The notes: generated by a model not told the origin, from the sequence alone. A stretch of DNA of 64,000 bases from Pseudomonas fragi (GCF_900105835.1 NZ_LT629783.1:2659001-2723000), one strand, 5' to 3'. Numbered from the stretch's first letter, positions 1 to 8,928 are shown. Numbers and translations: made by a program.

Positions 1-954
1 CGCCACCACGCCCGGCAGGCCGAAGGCTGCCTCGAATACCAGCATCGCCAGCAGCAACTCCCACGACTTGGCACTGATTTGCCCGCCGACGATCTTGGCG
101 TTGAGAAAGTATTCCAGCTTGTGGATAACAATCAGGTAACCCAGCGCCCCTATCGCCACCCAGATCGACAGCGACAAACCGACGATGGTGATCAGGGTGT
201 TGGAAATCAGGTTGCCGATCACGGGCAGCAAGCCCAACAAAAAGGTCAGCACGATCAGGGTCTTGGTCAGCGGCAGATGCACCCCCAGCAGCGGCAGGAC
301 CACGGCCAGGAATACCGCGGTAAACGCGGTGTTGAGCAGGGCGATCTTGATTTGCGCAAACACGATATTGCGAAAAGCCTGCACCAGCAGGTGCAGACGT
401 TCGAATAGCGCGGCCGACAACGGCTTGCGCCGGCTGATATCGGGGATGCGCTGCAGGGCGATGATCGCGCCCAACACCATGCCGATCAGCAGGGTGACGA
501 ACATGTGCGCGGCGTCTTTGCCCACCAATTGCAGATCGCTGAGGTGCTTGTTCATCCATTCGCCGATGGCGATCCGAAACTCGGCGGCACTGGCTGGCAG
601 GTAGCTGTCCAGAAACGGCGGTAACTGCCCACGCGCCCGGTCTACGACCACCATGAACTTGTTCAGGGATGCGCCGGGGTTTTCGGCTTCATGCAGCAAA
701 AAGCTGATGGCTCCGGCAAAGATCAGCGCCAGCACGCTGACGATCAAGGTGCCCAGCAGCGCCACCGCCAGCCAGCGCGCACGACGCCCGGCGATCAGGC
801 GCTGCAACTGCGGGGTAAGCATATTGACCAGCTCGAACACCAACAACCCGGCCAGCAGGCTGGGCAACAAACGCAACGGAAAGACCAATAACAGGCCGCC
901 AGCCATGATGATGTAGCTGGCCAGGACGATGTGACGCTGAGAAAACGATGGCAT
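1..954 (-). CDS. AI-2E family inner-membrane transporter, partial
   Basis: The frame runs leftward from an ATG at 954 and is still open at base 1, so about 318 residues are visible and the C-terminus lies outside the window. The protein begins MPSFSQRHIV. It has hydrophobic segments near residues 8-45 and 60-85, a soluble middle part, then more membrane segments from about residue 150, including the stretch LPVIGNLISNT followed by a long hydrophobic run. This layout is typical of the AI-2E/PerM permease family (usually about 350 residues), whose members have been linked to autoinducer-2 export or ion exchange. The substrate cannot be inferred. The 94 bp between its start and the REPIN at 1049 should hold its promoter, but I recognise no clear -35/-10 pair. 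Confidence 0.8.
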   Translation of the reverse strand, partial: MPSFSQRHIVLASYIIMAGGLLLVFPLRLLPSLLAGLLVFELVNMLTPQLQRLIAGRRARWLAVALLGTLIVSVLALIFAGAISFLLHEAENPGASLNKFMVVVDRARGQLPPFLDSYLPASAAEFRIAIGEWMNKHLSDLQLVGKDAAHMFVTLLIGMVLGAIIALQRIPDISRRKPLSAALFERLHLLVQAFRNIVFAQIKIALLNTAFTAVFLAVVLPLLGVHLPLTKTLIVLTFLLGLLPVIGNLISNTLITIVGLSLSIWVAIGALGYLIVIHKLEYFLNAKIVGGQISAKSWELLLAMLVFEAAFGLPGVVA

Positions 955-1048
955 ACAGCCTCAAAACTGACAGCGTAGAAGGACAGGCAGTCTGCCAGCC
1001 TTCAGCTGCGAGCACTAGAATTTGTGACTTGCGGACGGGCATACACCC

Positions 1049-1135
1049 TGTGGGAGCGGGCTTGCTCGCGATCCAGGCGCTGCGATCTGTCAGGTAAACC
1101 GCAGTGAGGCCATCGCGAGCAAGCCCGCTCCCACA
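1049..1135. repeat. REPIN 1 (REP doublet)
   Basis: First of 15 copies of an 86-87 bp element. Two inverted arms, left TGTGGGAGCGGGCTTGCTCG and its mirror at the right end, flank a variable middle of about 40 bp. The paired arms form a long hairpin. It ends 7 bp downstream (in the gene's direction) of the psiF-like stop codon. REPINs are non-autonomous elements spread by RAYT transposases; no RAYT gene is in this window. Confidence 0.93.
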
Positions 1136-1142
1136 GTGCCGA

Positions 1143-1424
1143 TCATTTTTTCTTCAGGCAATCACTCATAAAGGCTTTGCGTGCATCGCCCTTGAGGGCC
1201 TGGGTGCCAGCGGTGGCATTGCAGGTTTTCATTTTGTCTTGCTGGGTAGCCGGTTTGGCCTTGAGGCAGGTACTCATAAAGGCTTTGCGCTCATCGCCCT
1301 TGAGGGTCTTGGCACTGGCGTCGGCGTTGCAGGTGGTCATTTTGTTTTGTTGGGCCGTGGCGGCAAAACCCTGGGAACACAGGAGCAGGCCGATCATCAG
1401 CAGAGGAACACGCAGCATCTTCAT
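1143..1424 (-). CDS. psiF: PsiF-repeat secreted protein
   Basis: A 93-residue protein with a signal peptide (MKMLRVPLLMIGLLLCSQGFA) followed by two PsiF repeats. The repeats share the pattern KMxTCN...LKGDxRKAFMSxCLK at about residues 28-55 and 62-91, with two cysteines each. PsiF-family proteins are periplasmic and were first named as phosphate-starvation-inducible; their function is unknown. An upstream in-frame start at 1481 exists, but AAGGAG sits at the proper distance from the ATG at 1424. I found no convincing Pho box in the 63 bp before the gene. It lies just downstream of the AraC-type gene in the same direction, so partial cotranscription is possible. Confidence 0.85.
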   Translation of the reverse strand: MKMLRVPLLMIGLLLCSQGFAATAQQNKMTTCNADASAKTLKGDERKAFMSTCLKAKPATQQDKMKTCNATAGTQALKGDARKAFMSDCLKKK

Positions 1425-1487
1425 GGAGTTTTCTCCTTGTTGGCGCGCCATGTGCAGCGCGATCCAGTGAAGTGTAGACAAACTTTG

Positions 1488-2273
1488 TTACAACACCCGT
1501 GCCTGACGCCGGTACTGTTCCGGGGTGCAACCCGCCTGACGCGCAAACATCGCAATAAACGCCGAAGAGGTGCTGTACCCCAGGTCGAAGCCCACGTCCT
1601 GCACGCTGCGCCCCGACTCCAGCGCCTCGATCGCGGCCAGAAACCGCAGGCGCTGGCGCCACTCGCCAAAGCTCATGCCCAGCTCCCGTACAAATAGCCG
1701 CGCCAGCGTGCGCTCACTGACATGTACCTGTTGCGCCCACTGGCCCAACGGGCGGTTATCACCCGGCGCCTGTTGCAGCGCTTCCAGCACCAGCAGCAGG
1801 CCCGGATGGCTGGCATAAGGCAAGAAGCACTGATGCACCGGCGCCTGGCGCAACTGATCGACCAGCACCTGGGCCAGCCTGATATCGGCATCGCTGCGCG
1901 GGATATTGATATCGCGGCGGGCAAAGTCGCTGAGGATGGCCTTCAAAATATCGCTGATGGCCAAGGTGACCGGAGTGCTCGGCAAATGCTGGCAGTGCAC
2001 GGCATCCAGATACACCGAACGGTAAACAATCGCCTGGGCGTTGTAGGCACTGTGCTCGGTGTTGGGCGGCACCCAGACGGCGTATTGCGGTGGCGACATA
2101 AAGCGCTGGCCATCGACTTCAAAGCGCATCACCCCGTGGGCCACATAGTCCAGCGAGCCCCAGGAATGGGCGTGGGGCACGGCATGGCTGTGGGCTTCGA
2201 TCTCAGCATAGCGAAAGTAAACCGGCGCCGGCAGGCCGTCGAACTCGGGGACGTTGATCAGATTCTTGCGCAT
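1488..2273 (-). CDS. AraC-family regulator with N-terminal cupin domain
   Basis: A 261-residue transcription factor. Residues 15-90 form a cupin-like sensor (HSHAVPHAHSWGSLDYVAHG and PPQYAVWVPPNTEHSA). Residues 160-258 carry two helix-turn-helix motifs of the AraC/XylS type, with the signature region DVGFDLGYSTSSAFIAMFARQAGCTPEQYRR. This architecture (cupin plus AraC DNA-binding domain, about 260 residues) is common in local regulators of adjacent efflux genes. It is divergent from the EamA transporter at 2371, with 97 bp between the starts, so that transporter is the likely target. The inducer is unknown. Confidence 0.88.
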   Translation of the reverse strand: MRKNLINVPEFDGLPAPVYFRYAEIEAHSHAVPHAHSWGSLDYVAHGVMRFEVDGQRFMSPPQYAVWVPPNTEHSAYNAQAIVYRSVYLDAVHCQHLPSTPVTLAISDILKAILSDFARRDINIPRSDADIRLAQVLVDQLRQAPVHQCFLPYASHPGLLLVLEALQQAPGDNRPLGQWAQQVHVSERTLARLFVRELGMSFGEWRQRLRFLAAIEALESGRSVQDVGFDLGYSTSSAFIAMFARQAGCTPEQYRRQARVL

Positions 2274-2370
2274 GCTGTCTGGATTCGGGGTGAGGTTGGC
2301 TGGATCGCAGTATAGGCTTGCAGACAGACAGGCGGATAATCGCGGCTCATTAACCCTGTGGTTGTCACCG

Positions 2371-3255
2371 ATGCAATACGCTTACCCGCTACTGGCCATT
2401 TTTATCTGGGCCGGCAATACCGTTATCAACAAACTGGCGGTAGGAGCGATCTTCCCGTCCGAGATCGGCTTTTATCGCTGGCTGCTGGCAGGCCTGCTGT
2501 TTACGCCCTTTATGCTCAAATCGGTGATAGCCAACTGGTCAGTTATCCGCCCCAACCTGGGCAAGATTTTCATCCTTGGGGTGCTGGGCATGGCGGTGTA
2601 CCAGAGCCTGGCCTACTACGCCGCAGCGCGTACATCGGCGACCAATATGGGCATTATCCTGTCATTGATGCCACTGATGGTGCTGAGCATGTCGATCATC
2701 AGCCTGGGCCAACGCCTGACAGCCGGGGCCCTGGTGGGCGCCATCGTGTCATTTGTCGGGGTGCTGGTGGTGGTCTCCAGCGGTAGCCTGGCGGCCTTGC
2801 TCGATCACGGCCTGAACCTGGGCGACGCGATGATGCTGGTCGCGACCCTGGCCTATGCGATTTACAGCACCTTGCTGAAAAAATGGCAGCTGCGCCTGCC
2901 ACCGCTGCAGATGCTGTATCTGCAAGTGCTGGTGGCGATTGTGGTGTTGTTTCCGCTGTATCTGGCCTCACCGAAAGTCGGGCCAACGGTGCATAACATC
3001 GGGCTGGTGCTTTACGCCTGCGTGCTGGCGTCGATGATCGCACCGCTGGCCTGGATGAAAGCCGTGGCCACGCTTGGCCCGAGCCGTACCACGCTGTTTT
3101 TCAACCTGCTGCCGCTGATTACTGCGCTGATCGCGGCTGTGGTGCTCAAGGAGCAGTTACATGCCTATCACCTGATTGGCGGGGCGCTGACCCTGGGCGG
3201 GGTGATTCTGTCGGAGCGCTGGACTACGCCGTTGCGCAAAACCTGCACGACATAA
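2371..3255 (+). CDS. EamA/DMT-family transporter
   Basis: A 294-residue inner-membrane protein with about ten hydrophobic segments in two EamA halves (roughly residues 1-140 and 145-285), typical of the drug/metabolite transporter superfamily. Starts further upstream (2254) would add a hydrophilic leader overlapping the divergent regulator, so I chose the ATG at 2371, which begins MQYAYPLLAIFIWAGNTVIN. Substrates of EamA proteins range from amino acids to nucleotides and are not deducible here. Pairing with the divergent AraC gene suggests substrate-induced export. A REPIN follows 4 bp after the stop. Confidence 0.85.
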   Translation: MQYAYPLLAIFIWAGNTVINKLAVGAIFPSEIGFYRWLLAGLLFTPFMLKSVIANWSVIRPNLGKIFILGVLGMAVYQSLAYYAAARTSATNMGIILSLMPLMVLSMSIISLGQRLTAGALVGAIVSFVGVLVVVSSGSLAALLDHGLNLGDAMMLVATLAYAIYSTLLKKWQLRLPPLQMLYLQVLVAIVVLFPLYLASPKVGPTVHNIGLVLYACVLASMIAPLAWMKAVATLGPSRTTLFFNLLPLITALIAAVVLKEQLHAYHLIGGALTLGGVILSERWTTPLRKTCTT

Positions 3256-3259
3256 CCCC

Positions 3260-3345
3260 GTGGGAGCGGGCTTGCTCGCGATGGAGTCAGCGCGGCGCAC
3301 CTGCCACACCGCAGCGCCTGCATCGCAGGCAAGCCTGCTCCCACA
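3260..3345. repeat. REPIN 2
   Basis: 86 bp element lying 4 bp after the EamA transporter stop and between two convergent genes. The left arm is the common type; the right arm is the variant ATCGCAGGCAAGCCTGCTCC, so the two arms are imperfectly matched. Confidence 0.9.
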
Positions 3346-3409
3346 AAAGCAGCCCCAGTTGCCCGCCCCACAAAAGCAGCTGCCACCTATAAGGTCAGGG
3401 GCTTTTGAT

Positions 3410-5476
3410 CTACTTCACCGTCTTCGGCACCTTGCCCTGCTGCATTTGTTGCAGTAGCGGTGCGCACTGGTTGGGTTCGCCACCGCTCGGCGCAACCAAC
3501 GCCAGCAGCCCCGCCGCCGGCCCTGCAATCACACCCAACGCCACCATGCCGGCACCGCGCAACAGCAACGGCACGGCCTGCACCCCCGCTGACGGGTTGG
3601 CAAAGGTACCGCGCACATACAGCGGCGAACGCAGCGAAAACAGGCGCAGCCCTTTGGATTCCGGGGTGATTTTCAAGTCCAGCTGCTCGGTGGCCAGGTT
3701 GACCGTACCGTCAATGTAGATAATCGCGTTCTCGGTATCGAACACAAACAAGCGGGTACTGGCCAGCCCGCTCTTGATCCCCAGATCTGCCGCCGCACAG
3801 TTGATCTTGACGTCTTCGTCGCCAAAGATTTTGCCTACAACGTAGTTGCCTACGTTAAGACCGGCAATTTCCATCAAGCTGCGGCTGATAGCGCCGTCGT
3901 TGATGATCATTTTCAGATCACCGTTGGCGGTGCCCAGCAACTTGGCCACCGAATTGCCAGTGCCGGCAAGCGTGGCATCGCCATTGAGTTCGCCGAAACT
4001 GGTTTTCATCGGTTCAAAGGTCGGGAACAGTTGCTTGAGCTTGAAGTTGCGCGCGGTCAGCCTGGCGCTGCCTTTCAAGGGCGTGGCACGACCGTTGAGG
4101 CGGATTTGCGCGTCCAGCTTGCCGCCCGCCACGCCAAAGCGCAGCGGCTCCAGGCTCAGCTCGCCATCATTGAGCACCACATGGGTGTAGAGGTCGGTAA
4201 AGGGCAGTTCGGCGCTTTGCACGATGCGTTTGCCGGTGAGTTCGACGTCGGCGTCCATGTCGCGCCAGCGCTCGGTGCGGAATTCTTCGACCGGCAGCAC
4301 CTTGCCCGCAGGCTGCTTGCTCTCGCCGCCGCGAGCCTTTTGCTTGGCATTGGAGTCGGCACCGATCAACGGCCCCAGGTCAGCCATCAGCAACTGGTTG
4401 GACACCAGCTTGCCGCTCAGCTTGGGCCGTGGCTGGCTGGCCACGTATTTGAGGTCGCCGTGGATATCACTGCTGCCGATCTTGCCGTTGAAGTTTTCAT
4501 AGCTGAAGGTCGCGCCACTGGCTTCACGCAGTTTGGCGGTCAGATGGCCATCAGTGGAGTACGGCGGCGAATCCGGCAGTGTTACCCCGGTCAACGGATA
4601 CAGGTTGCTCAGGCTGGTGCCAGCCAGTTTCAGGCGCAGGTCCAGCGCGCCCAGGTTGAGCGGGTCGGTCAAGGTACCAGCCAGCTCGACATGGCTGTCG
4701 GCAATGCTGACCTGCGCTTGCAACGGGAAAGGCTGGGTAGCGTCCTGCAATGCCAGCAGGCCGCCAATTTTGCCGCTGCCGTTGAGCTTCTGGCCGTGGT
4801 ACTGGCCTTTGACCTTGAGGGCGAAGGCATAGTCCTGTGGCTTGCTGCCCTTCTCCTGAGCCTTTTTCGCGTCTGTTTCGCCGACGATCTCGCTGAACGG
4901 GATGGGCTTGCCCAATGAATCGATCAGCACGTCCAGTTGGGTTTTCAGGGTCTGGTCATTGAGGGTTACATGGCCCTTGTCGAAACCGATGGCACCGATG
5001 TCCACCGTCCAGGCCGAAGGCTCGGCGTTCGGGTCCTTGGGGTCGAAGGTAAAGGTCCAGTTCGCCCGGCCATCGGCCAGGCGCTCAAGGCTGGCGCTGG
5101 GTTCGGTCAGGTTGATGCGCGGGATATCCACGGTTTGGCTCAGCAAGGCCAGCGGCGACAGGCGCAGCTCGACCTTTTTCAGGCTGGCCATTTGCGGGGT
5201 CTTGGACCACTCGGGATTACCCAGGGTCAGGTCCTGGGCAATCACATGGGGCCACGGCACCCAGGCGCGCCAGCCACCCTCGTCCTCTTCACGCTGCCAG
5301 CGCACAGCCAGGTCGCCATTAATGGCAAACGGCCGATGGAGGATCTCGGAGACCTTGCTGTTGATGGTCGGCTTGATGCGGTTCCAGTCGAAGGTAGCGA
5401 GGATCACCACCAGCACGGCCACCAGCAGAACGAAAATACCGCCTGCCCAGGCAAGGGTCTTACGGGTGCGCGTCAT
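3410..5476 (-). CDS. AsmA family protein
   Basis: A 688-residue protein with one N-terminal membrane segment (TLAWAGGIFVLLVAVLVVIL, about residues 7-30) followed by a large periplasmic part rich in beta structure. The AsmA N-terminal signature is visible (ATFDWNRIKPTINSKVSEIL, then RPFAINGDLAVRW). The C-terminal part, with LMEIAGLNVGNYVVGKIFG and a late hydrophobic LLLRGAGMVALGVIAGPAAG, matches AsmA_2/DUF3971-type ends. AsmA-like proteins are thought to support outer-membrane assembly or inter-membrane phospholipid transport. The ATG at 5476 is preceded by AAGGAG; the longer frame from 5539 lacks a site of that quality. The last residues are close to the REPIN at 3260-3345. Confidence 0.85.
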   Translation of the reverse strand: MTRTRKTLAWAGGIFVLLVAVLVVILATFDWNRIKPTINSKVSEILHRPFAINGDLAVRWQREEDEGGWRAWVPWPHVIAQDLTLGNPEWSKTPQMASLKKVELRLSPLALLSQTVDIPRINLTEPSASLERLADGRANWTFTFDPKDPNAEPSAWTVDIGAIGFDKGHVTLNDQTLKTQLDVLIDSLGKPIPFSEIVGETDAKKAQEKGSKPQDYAFALKVKGQYHGQKLNGSGKIGGLLALQDATQPFPLQAQVSIADSHVELAGTLTDPLNLGALDLRLKLAGTSLSNLYPLTGVTLPDSPPYSTDGHLTAKLREASGATFSYENFNGKIGSSDIHGDLKYVASQPRPKLSGKLVSNQLLMADLGPLIGADSNAKQKARGGESKQPAGKVLPVEEFRTERWRDMDADVELTGKRIVQSAELPFTDLYTHVVLNDGELSLEPLRFGVAGGKLDAQIRLNGRATPLKGSARLTARNFKLKQLFPTFEPMKTSFGELNGDATLAGTGNSVAKLLGTANGDLKMIINDGAISRSLMEIAGLNVGNYVVGKIFGDEDVKINCAAADLGIKSGLASTRLFVFDTENAIIYIDGTVNLATEQLDLKITPESKGLRLFSLRSPLYVRGTFANPSAGVQAVPLLLRGAGMVALGVIAGPAAGLLALVAPSGGEPNQCAPLLQQMQQGKVPKTVK

Positions 5477-5728
5477 GTCACGGCTCCTTGAATTCGACTG
5501 AACGTCCCAGTTACGACGCCATAAATGTACGACTGGCAAAGACGCCGGAAGGTTTAACCCCGGTACGGCTTTCGTATAAAAAATCTCAAGAGCCTCAGCC
5601 TAGAGCCTCCCGAACTGAACAATCAATTCTGTCGATTATCACCATTGGCCGTATGAACTTTGATATCCGGCAGCCAAGCGTAGCATTGCCCTCACCCCTA
5701 CTTAGTTGCATTGCTACGGAGCACAACC

Positions 5729-6001
5729 ATGAAACGCCCAGTACTTTTCGGTCTTTCCCTTTCACTGATGGCCTTCAACGCCTTCGCCATGCCGGCCGAT
5801 GAAGAGCCGACCCCAATGGTGCAACCGGCATCGAGCACCCTGAGCCAACCCCTCGACCCGGTTGCCGAAGACGGCGCCCAACGCACCCTGGACCAACAAA
5901 ACCGCTATGCCGAAGATGGCTACGATCGCACCCCAAGCAGCCAGTTTGTCGCTGAAGGTGGCGCTGATCGCCTGGCCGAGCGCAACAAGCATGCGAGCTA
6001 A
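5729..6001 (+). CDS. Small secreted protein with AEDG-type repeats, unknown function
   Basis: A 90-residue protein. It has a clear signal peptide (MKRPVLFGLSLSLMAFNAFA) and a short acidic mature domain of about 70 residues with no cysteine. The mature part contains three imperfect copies of a nine-residue unit: VAEDGAQRT, YAEDGYDRT and VAEGGADRL, spaced about 19 and 17 residues apart. The ATG at 5729 follows CGGAG at a suitable distance. Nothing in the sequence identifies an enzyme or binding site, and I do not recognise its function. It stands alone between the divergent AsmA gene and desT, with a REPIN 12 bp after its stop. Confidence 0.72.
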   Translation: MKRPVLFGLSLSLMAFNAFAMPADEEPTPMVQPASSTLSQPLDPVAEDGAQRTLDQQNRYAEDGYDRTPSSQFVAEGGADRLAERNKHAS

Positions 6002-6013
6002 GCCATTCGTTTG

Positions 6014-6100
6014 TGTGGGAGCGGGCTTGCTCGCGAAAGCATCCCCGCCGACAACCCGCTAGACCGCGTCGCCTGTATCGCGAGCAAGCCCGCTCCCACA
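6014..6100. repeat. REPIN 3
   Basis: 87 bp element, 12 bp after the stop of the small secreted protein gene. Both arms are the common type, but the base next to the left arm is A (CTCGCGAAAG), as in REPIN 4. Confidence 0.92.
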
Positions 6101-6180
6101 TTTGTGCAGTACACCGTTCGACGTCATCAAAGCCGATTTGCTAGAGTGCGCCGCTGTACTTGTCTGGAATACCAGCCCCG

Positions 6181-6813
6181 ATGCTGCCTCGCGCCGAACA
6201 GAAACAACAAACCCGCCTTGCGCTGATGGATGCTGCCCGCCACTTGATGGAATCGGGTCGCGGCTTTGGCAGCCTGAGCCTGCGCGAAGTCGCAAAGACC
6301 GCTGGCATCGTGCCAACCGGGTTTTATCGCCACTTCAGCGACATGGACCAACTGGGCCTGGCCCTGGTCAGTGAGGTCGGTCAAACCTTTCGCGAAACCA
6401 TTCGCCTGGTGCGTCACAACGAACTGTTTATGGGCGGTGTGATCAACGCTTCGGTGCGGATCTTTCTCGATGTGGTCGAGGCCAACCGCTCGCAGTTTCT
6501 GTTCCTCGCCCGCGAGCAATATGGCGGCTCGCAGCCGGTGCGCCAGGCCATTGGCGCGCTGCGCGAAGACATCACCTCGGATCTGGCGGCCGACCTGGGT
6601 TCCAAGCCCAAGTTGCAGCACCTGGACCACGCCGGCCTGACCGTGATTGCCGATCTGGTGGTCAAAAGCGTGTTTGCCGCCCTGCCCGATGTTATCGACC
6701 CACCGGCAGAATCCCTGCCCGACCATCTGCAGCCCCAGGCCAAGATCAGCCAGCAACTGCGCTTTATCTTTATCGGGCTCAAGCACTGGAAAGGCCTGGG
6801 CAGCACCGAATAA
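6181..6813 (+). CDS. desT: TetR-family fatty acid desaturation regulator DesT
   Basis: A 210-residue TetR-type repressor. The helix-turn-helix lies at about residues 14-57, with the signature SLREVAKTAGIVPTGFYRHF, shared with the FabR/DesT group. The first residues after the start (LPRAEQKQQTR) and the position directly before ureEFG match P. aeruginosa DesT, which senses the saturated to unsaturated acyl-CoA ratio and controls the desCB desaturase operon. Here desCB is not next to it; the upstream side holds a REPIN and the small secreted gene. I chose the ATG at 6181; a TTG at 6160 would add seven residues. An inverted repeat follows at 6818-6840. Confidence 0.82.
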   Translation: MLPRAEQKQQTRLALMDAARHLMESGRGFGSLSLREVAKTAGIVPTGFYRHFSDMDQLGLALVSEVGQTFRETIRLVRHNELFMGGVINASVRIFLDVVEANRSQFLFLAREQYGGSQPVRQAIGALREDITSDLAADLGSKPKLQHLDHAGLTVIADLVVKSVFAALPDVIDPPAESLPDHLQPQAKISQQLRFIFIGLKHWKGLGSTE

Positions 6814-6817
6814 GCGC

Positions 6818-6840
6818 TGACGCACTTGATTGGTGCGTCA
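6818..6840 (+). terminator. Stem-loop after desT
   Basis: Perfect 8 bp stem (TGACGCAC/GTGCGTCA) with a 7-base loop, 4 bp after the desT stop. It has no T-run, so it is a weak terminator candidate. Confidence 0.45.
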
Positions 6841-6974
6841 CAGCAAGCACTGCGCACTTATTTAGAACATCTTCATCTTTCTGCACCCTTTTTGGGCCTA
6901 CATTTGCGGCCCCGGCCCGGGTTGGCAAGCCCCTTGCTCTGGCTGGGGTAACGTCAATTGCAGGAAGCCTTCCG

Positions 6975-7475
6975 ATGTTGGTGATTCATCGCAGAGTCCA
7001 GCCCCACCCCGTGTGGAGCGCCGAGTTACACCTGAACTTCGAAGCACGGAGCAAAAGCCGCCTGCGCTGTTTCAGCAGCAGCGGCGAAGACGTCGGCCTG
7101 TTCCTTGAACGCGGCCAGCCGCCGCTGGTCGATGGCGAGTTTCTGCAGGCCCAGGACGGACGCATCGTGCGCGTCTGCGCCAGCCCCGAACAATTGCTGC
7201 ACGTCACCTGCAGCAATGCCTTTGAATTGACCCGCGCCGCCTATCACCTGGGCAACCGCCACGTTGCCCTGCAAGTGGGCGATGGCTGGCTGCGCCTGCT
7301 CGATGACTACGTGCTCAAGGCCATGCTGGAGCAACTGGGCGCCTGCACCGAAGCCATTGAAGCGCCGTTTCAGCCCGAGCACGGCGCCTATGGCGGCGGT
7401 CACCATCACTCTCGTGCCGGCGAAGAAGACTTCAACTACGCGCCGAAGCTGCATCAATTTGGTGTGCGCCTGTGA
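6975..7475 (+). CDS. ureE: Urease accessory protein UreE
   Basis: A 166-residue nickel metallochaperone that delivers Ni(II) to the UreFG complex during urease maturation in the cytoplasm. The N-terminal peptide-binding-like domain (to about residue 75) precedes the conserved metal-binding core with the motif YHLGNRHVALQ, whose histidine is the dimer-interface nickel ligand. The C-terminus carries a short His cluster (GGGHHHSR). It is the first of three coupled genes: its stop overlaps the GTG start of ureF. The urease structural genes ureABC and ureD are not in the window. Confidence 0.93.
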   Translation: MLVIHRRVQPHPVWSAELHLNFEARSKSRLRCFSSSGEDVGLFLERGQPPLVDGEFLQAQDGRIVRVCASPEQLLHVTCSNAFELTRAAYHLGNRHVALQVGDGWLRLLDDYVLKAMLEQLGACTEAIEAPFQPEHGAYGGGHHHSRAGEEDFNYAPKLHQFGVRL

Positions 7476-8146
7476 ATCCGGCCTGGGCGCTGTTGCGCCT
7501 GGCCAGCCCGCAGTTGCCTATCGGCGGCTACAGCTATTCCCAAGGGCTGGAAATGGCCGTCGACAATGGCCGCGTGGCTGACCCGGCCACTGCAGCGCGC
7601 TGGATTCGCGATCAATTGCTGCTCAACCTGGCGCGATTTGAAGCGCCCCTGTTGCTCGCCCACTGCCAGGCTGCGGCGGATCAGGACTGGGGCGCCTTGC
7701 AACGTTTGTGTGACGAACATCGCGCCAGCCGTGAAACCCGCGAGCTGCATCAGGAAAGCCGGCAAATGGGCTATTCCCTGCAGCAGTTGCTCACCGGCTT
7801 GCCGGAACTGGACGAGCCCGCCCGGCTGTTTCTCGCCCAACAAAGCGAGCCGCATCTGGCGCTGGGCTGGGCATTGGCTGCCCGCGCATGGGCCATCGAC
7901 CCACAGGACGCACTGGCCGCCTGGCTGTGGAGCTGGCTGGAAAACCAATTGGCAGTGCTGATGAAAACCCTGCCGTTGGGCCAGCAAGCGGCCCAGCGCA
8001 TGACCAGCGAGTTGTCGCCTGCATTACAGCAGGCCCAGCAACACGCCAGCACTCTCGACTTATCCCACTTGGGCAGTGCCGCTTTCGGCCTGTCTTTGGC
8101 GAGCATGGCCCACGAGCGCCAGTACAGCCGCCTGTTTCGTTCCTAG
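7472..8146 (+). CDS. ureF: Urease accessory protein UreF
   Basis: A 224-residue all-helical protein that bridges UreD/UreH-urease and the UreG GTPase and acts as an effector of GTP hydrolysis. The N-terminus shows the family signature SPQLPIGGYSYSQGLE, and the C-terminal tail ends in a conserved short hydrophobic/basic stretch (HERQYSRLFRS). The start is GTG at 7472, overlapping the ureE stop by four bases (GTGA), so translation is probably coupled. Length fits the family. Confidence 0.93.
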   Translation: MNPAWALLRLASPQLPIGGYSYSQGLEMAVDNGRVADPATAARWIRDQLLLNLARFEAPLLLAHCQAAADQDWGALQRLCDEHRASRETRELHQESRQMGYSLQQLLTGLPELDEPARLFLAQQSEPHLALGWALAARAWAIDPQDALAAWLWSWLENQLAVLMKTLPLGQQAAQRMTSELSPALQQAQQHASTLDLSHLGSAAFGLSLASMAHERQYSRLFRS

Positions 8147-8155
8147 GAGAAAGCA

Positions 8156-8764
8156 ATGAACACACAGCCTCTGCGTGTCGGCATCGGTGGCCCGGTGGGC
8201 TCCGGCAAAACGGCGCTGACCCTGGCCCTGTGCCTGGCCCTGCGGGAAAAGTACAACCTGGCCGTCGTCACCAACGATATCTACACCCGTGAAGATGCCG
8301 ATTTTTTGGTGCGTAACGAGGCGTTGGCACCCGAGCGGATCATCGGCGTCGAAACCGGCGGCTGCCCGCACACGGCGATTCGCGAAGATGCCTCGATCAA
8401 CCTGGAGGCTGTGGACCAACTGAACCGGCGTTTTCCCGGGCTTGATCTGATTCTGGTGGAATCGGGTGGGGATAACTTGTCGGCTACCTTCAGCCCGGAA
8501 TTGTCCGACCTGACGATCTATGTGATCGACGTCTCCGCCGGGGACAAGCTGCCGCGCAAGGGCGGCCCGGGGATTTGCAAATCCGACTTGCTGGTGATCA
8601 ACAAAATCGACCTTGCGCCACTGGTGGGTGCATCGCTGGAACTAATGGACAGCGACACCAAACGCATGCGCGGCGACAAGCCATTTGTGTTCAGCAACCA
8701 GAAGACCGGGCATGGCCTGGACACCATCGTGGCGTTTATCGAGCGTCAGGGCTTATTGATTTGA
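8156..8764 (+). CDS. ureG: Urease accessory GTPase UreG
   Basis: A 202-residue SIMIBI-class GTPase that drives nickel insertion into urease. Visible motifs are the P-loop [11 protein letters not shown] (residues 9-19), the metal-binding Cys-Pro-His ([15 protein letters not shown]), [15 protein letters not shown], and the NKID guanine-specificity motif. An AGGAG-type ribosome site (TAGGAGAAAGCA) precedes the ATG, 9 bp after ureF. No hupE/ureJ gene follows. A very long hairpin REPIN begins 2 bp after the stop. Confidence 0.96.
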   Translation: MNTQPLRVGIGGPVGSGKTALTLALCLALREKYNLAVVTNDIYTREDADFLVRNEALAPERIIGVETGGCPHTAIREDASINLEAVDQLNRRFPGLDLILVESGGDNLSATFSPELSDLTIYVIDVSAGDKLPRKGGPGICKSDLLVINKIDLAPLVGASLELMDSDTKRMRGDKPFVFSNQKTGHGLDTIVAFIERQGLLI

Positions 8765-8766
8765 CC

Positions 8767-8853
8767 TGTGGGAGCGGGCTTGCTCGCGAAAGGGGCGACT
8801 CGGTTTGTCAGGCAAAACCCGTCGCCCCTTTCGCGAGCAAGCCCGCTCCCACA
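8767..8853. repeat. REPIN 4 with long near-perfect hairpin
   Basis: 87 bp element starting 2 bp after the ureG stop. Unlike the others, its middle is also palindromic: the arms continue through CGCGAAAGGGGCGAC and its mirror, giving stems of about 33 bp around a short loop. Confidence 0.93.
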
Positions 8854-8928
8854 TTCAGAGTTGAGATCATCCCGGGATTGACGGTGTATCATGTGGCGCA
8901 AACGCCCCAGCCGTGACGACGCCCACCG

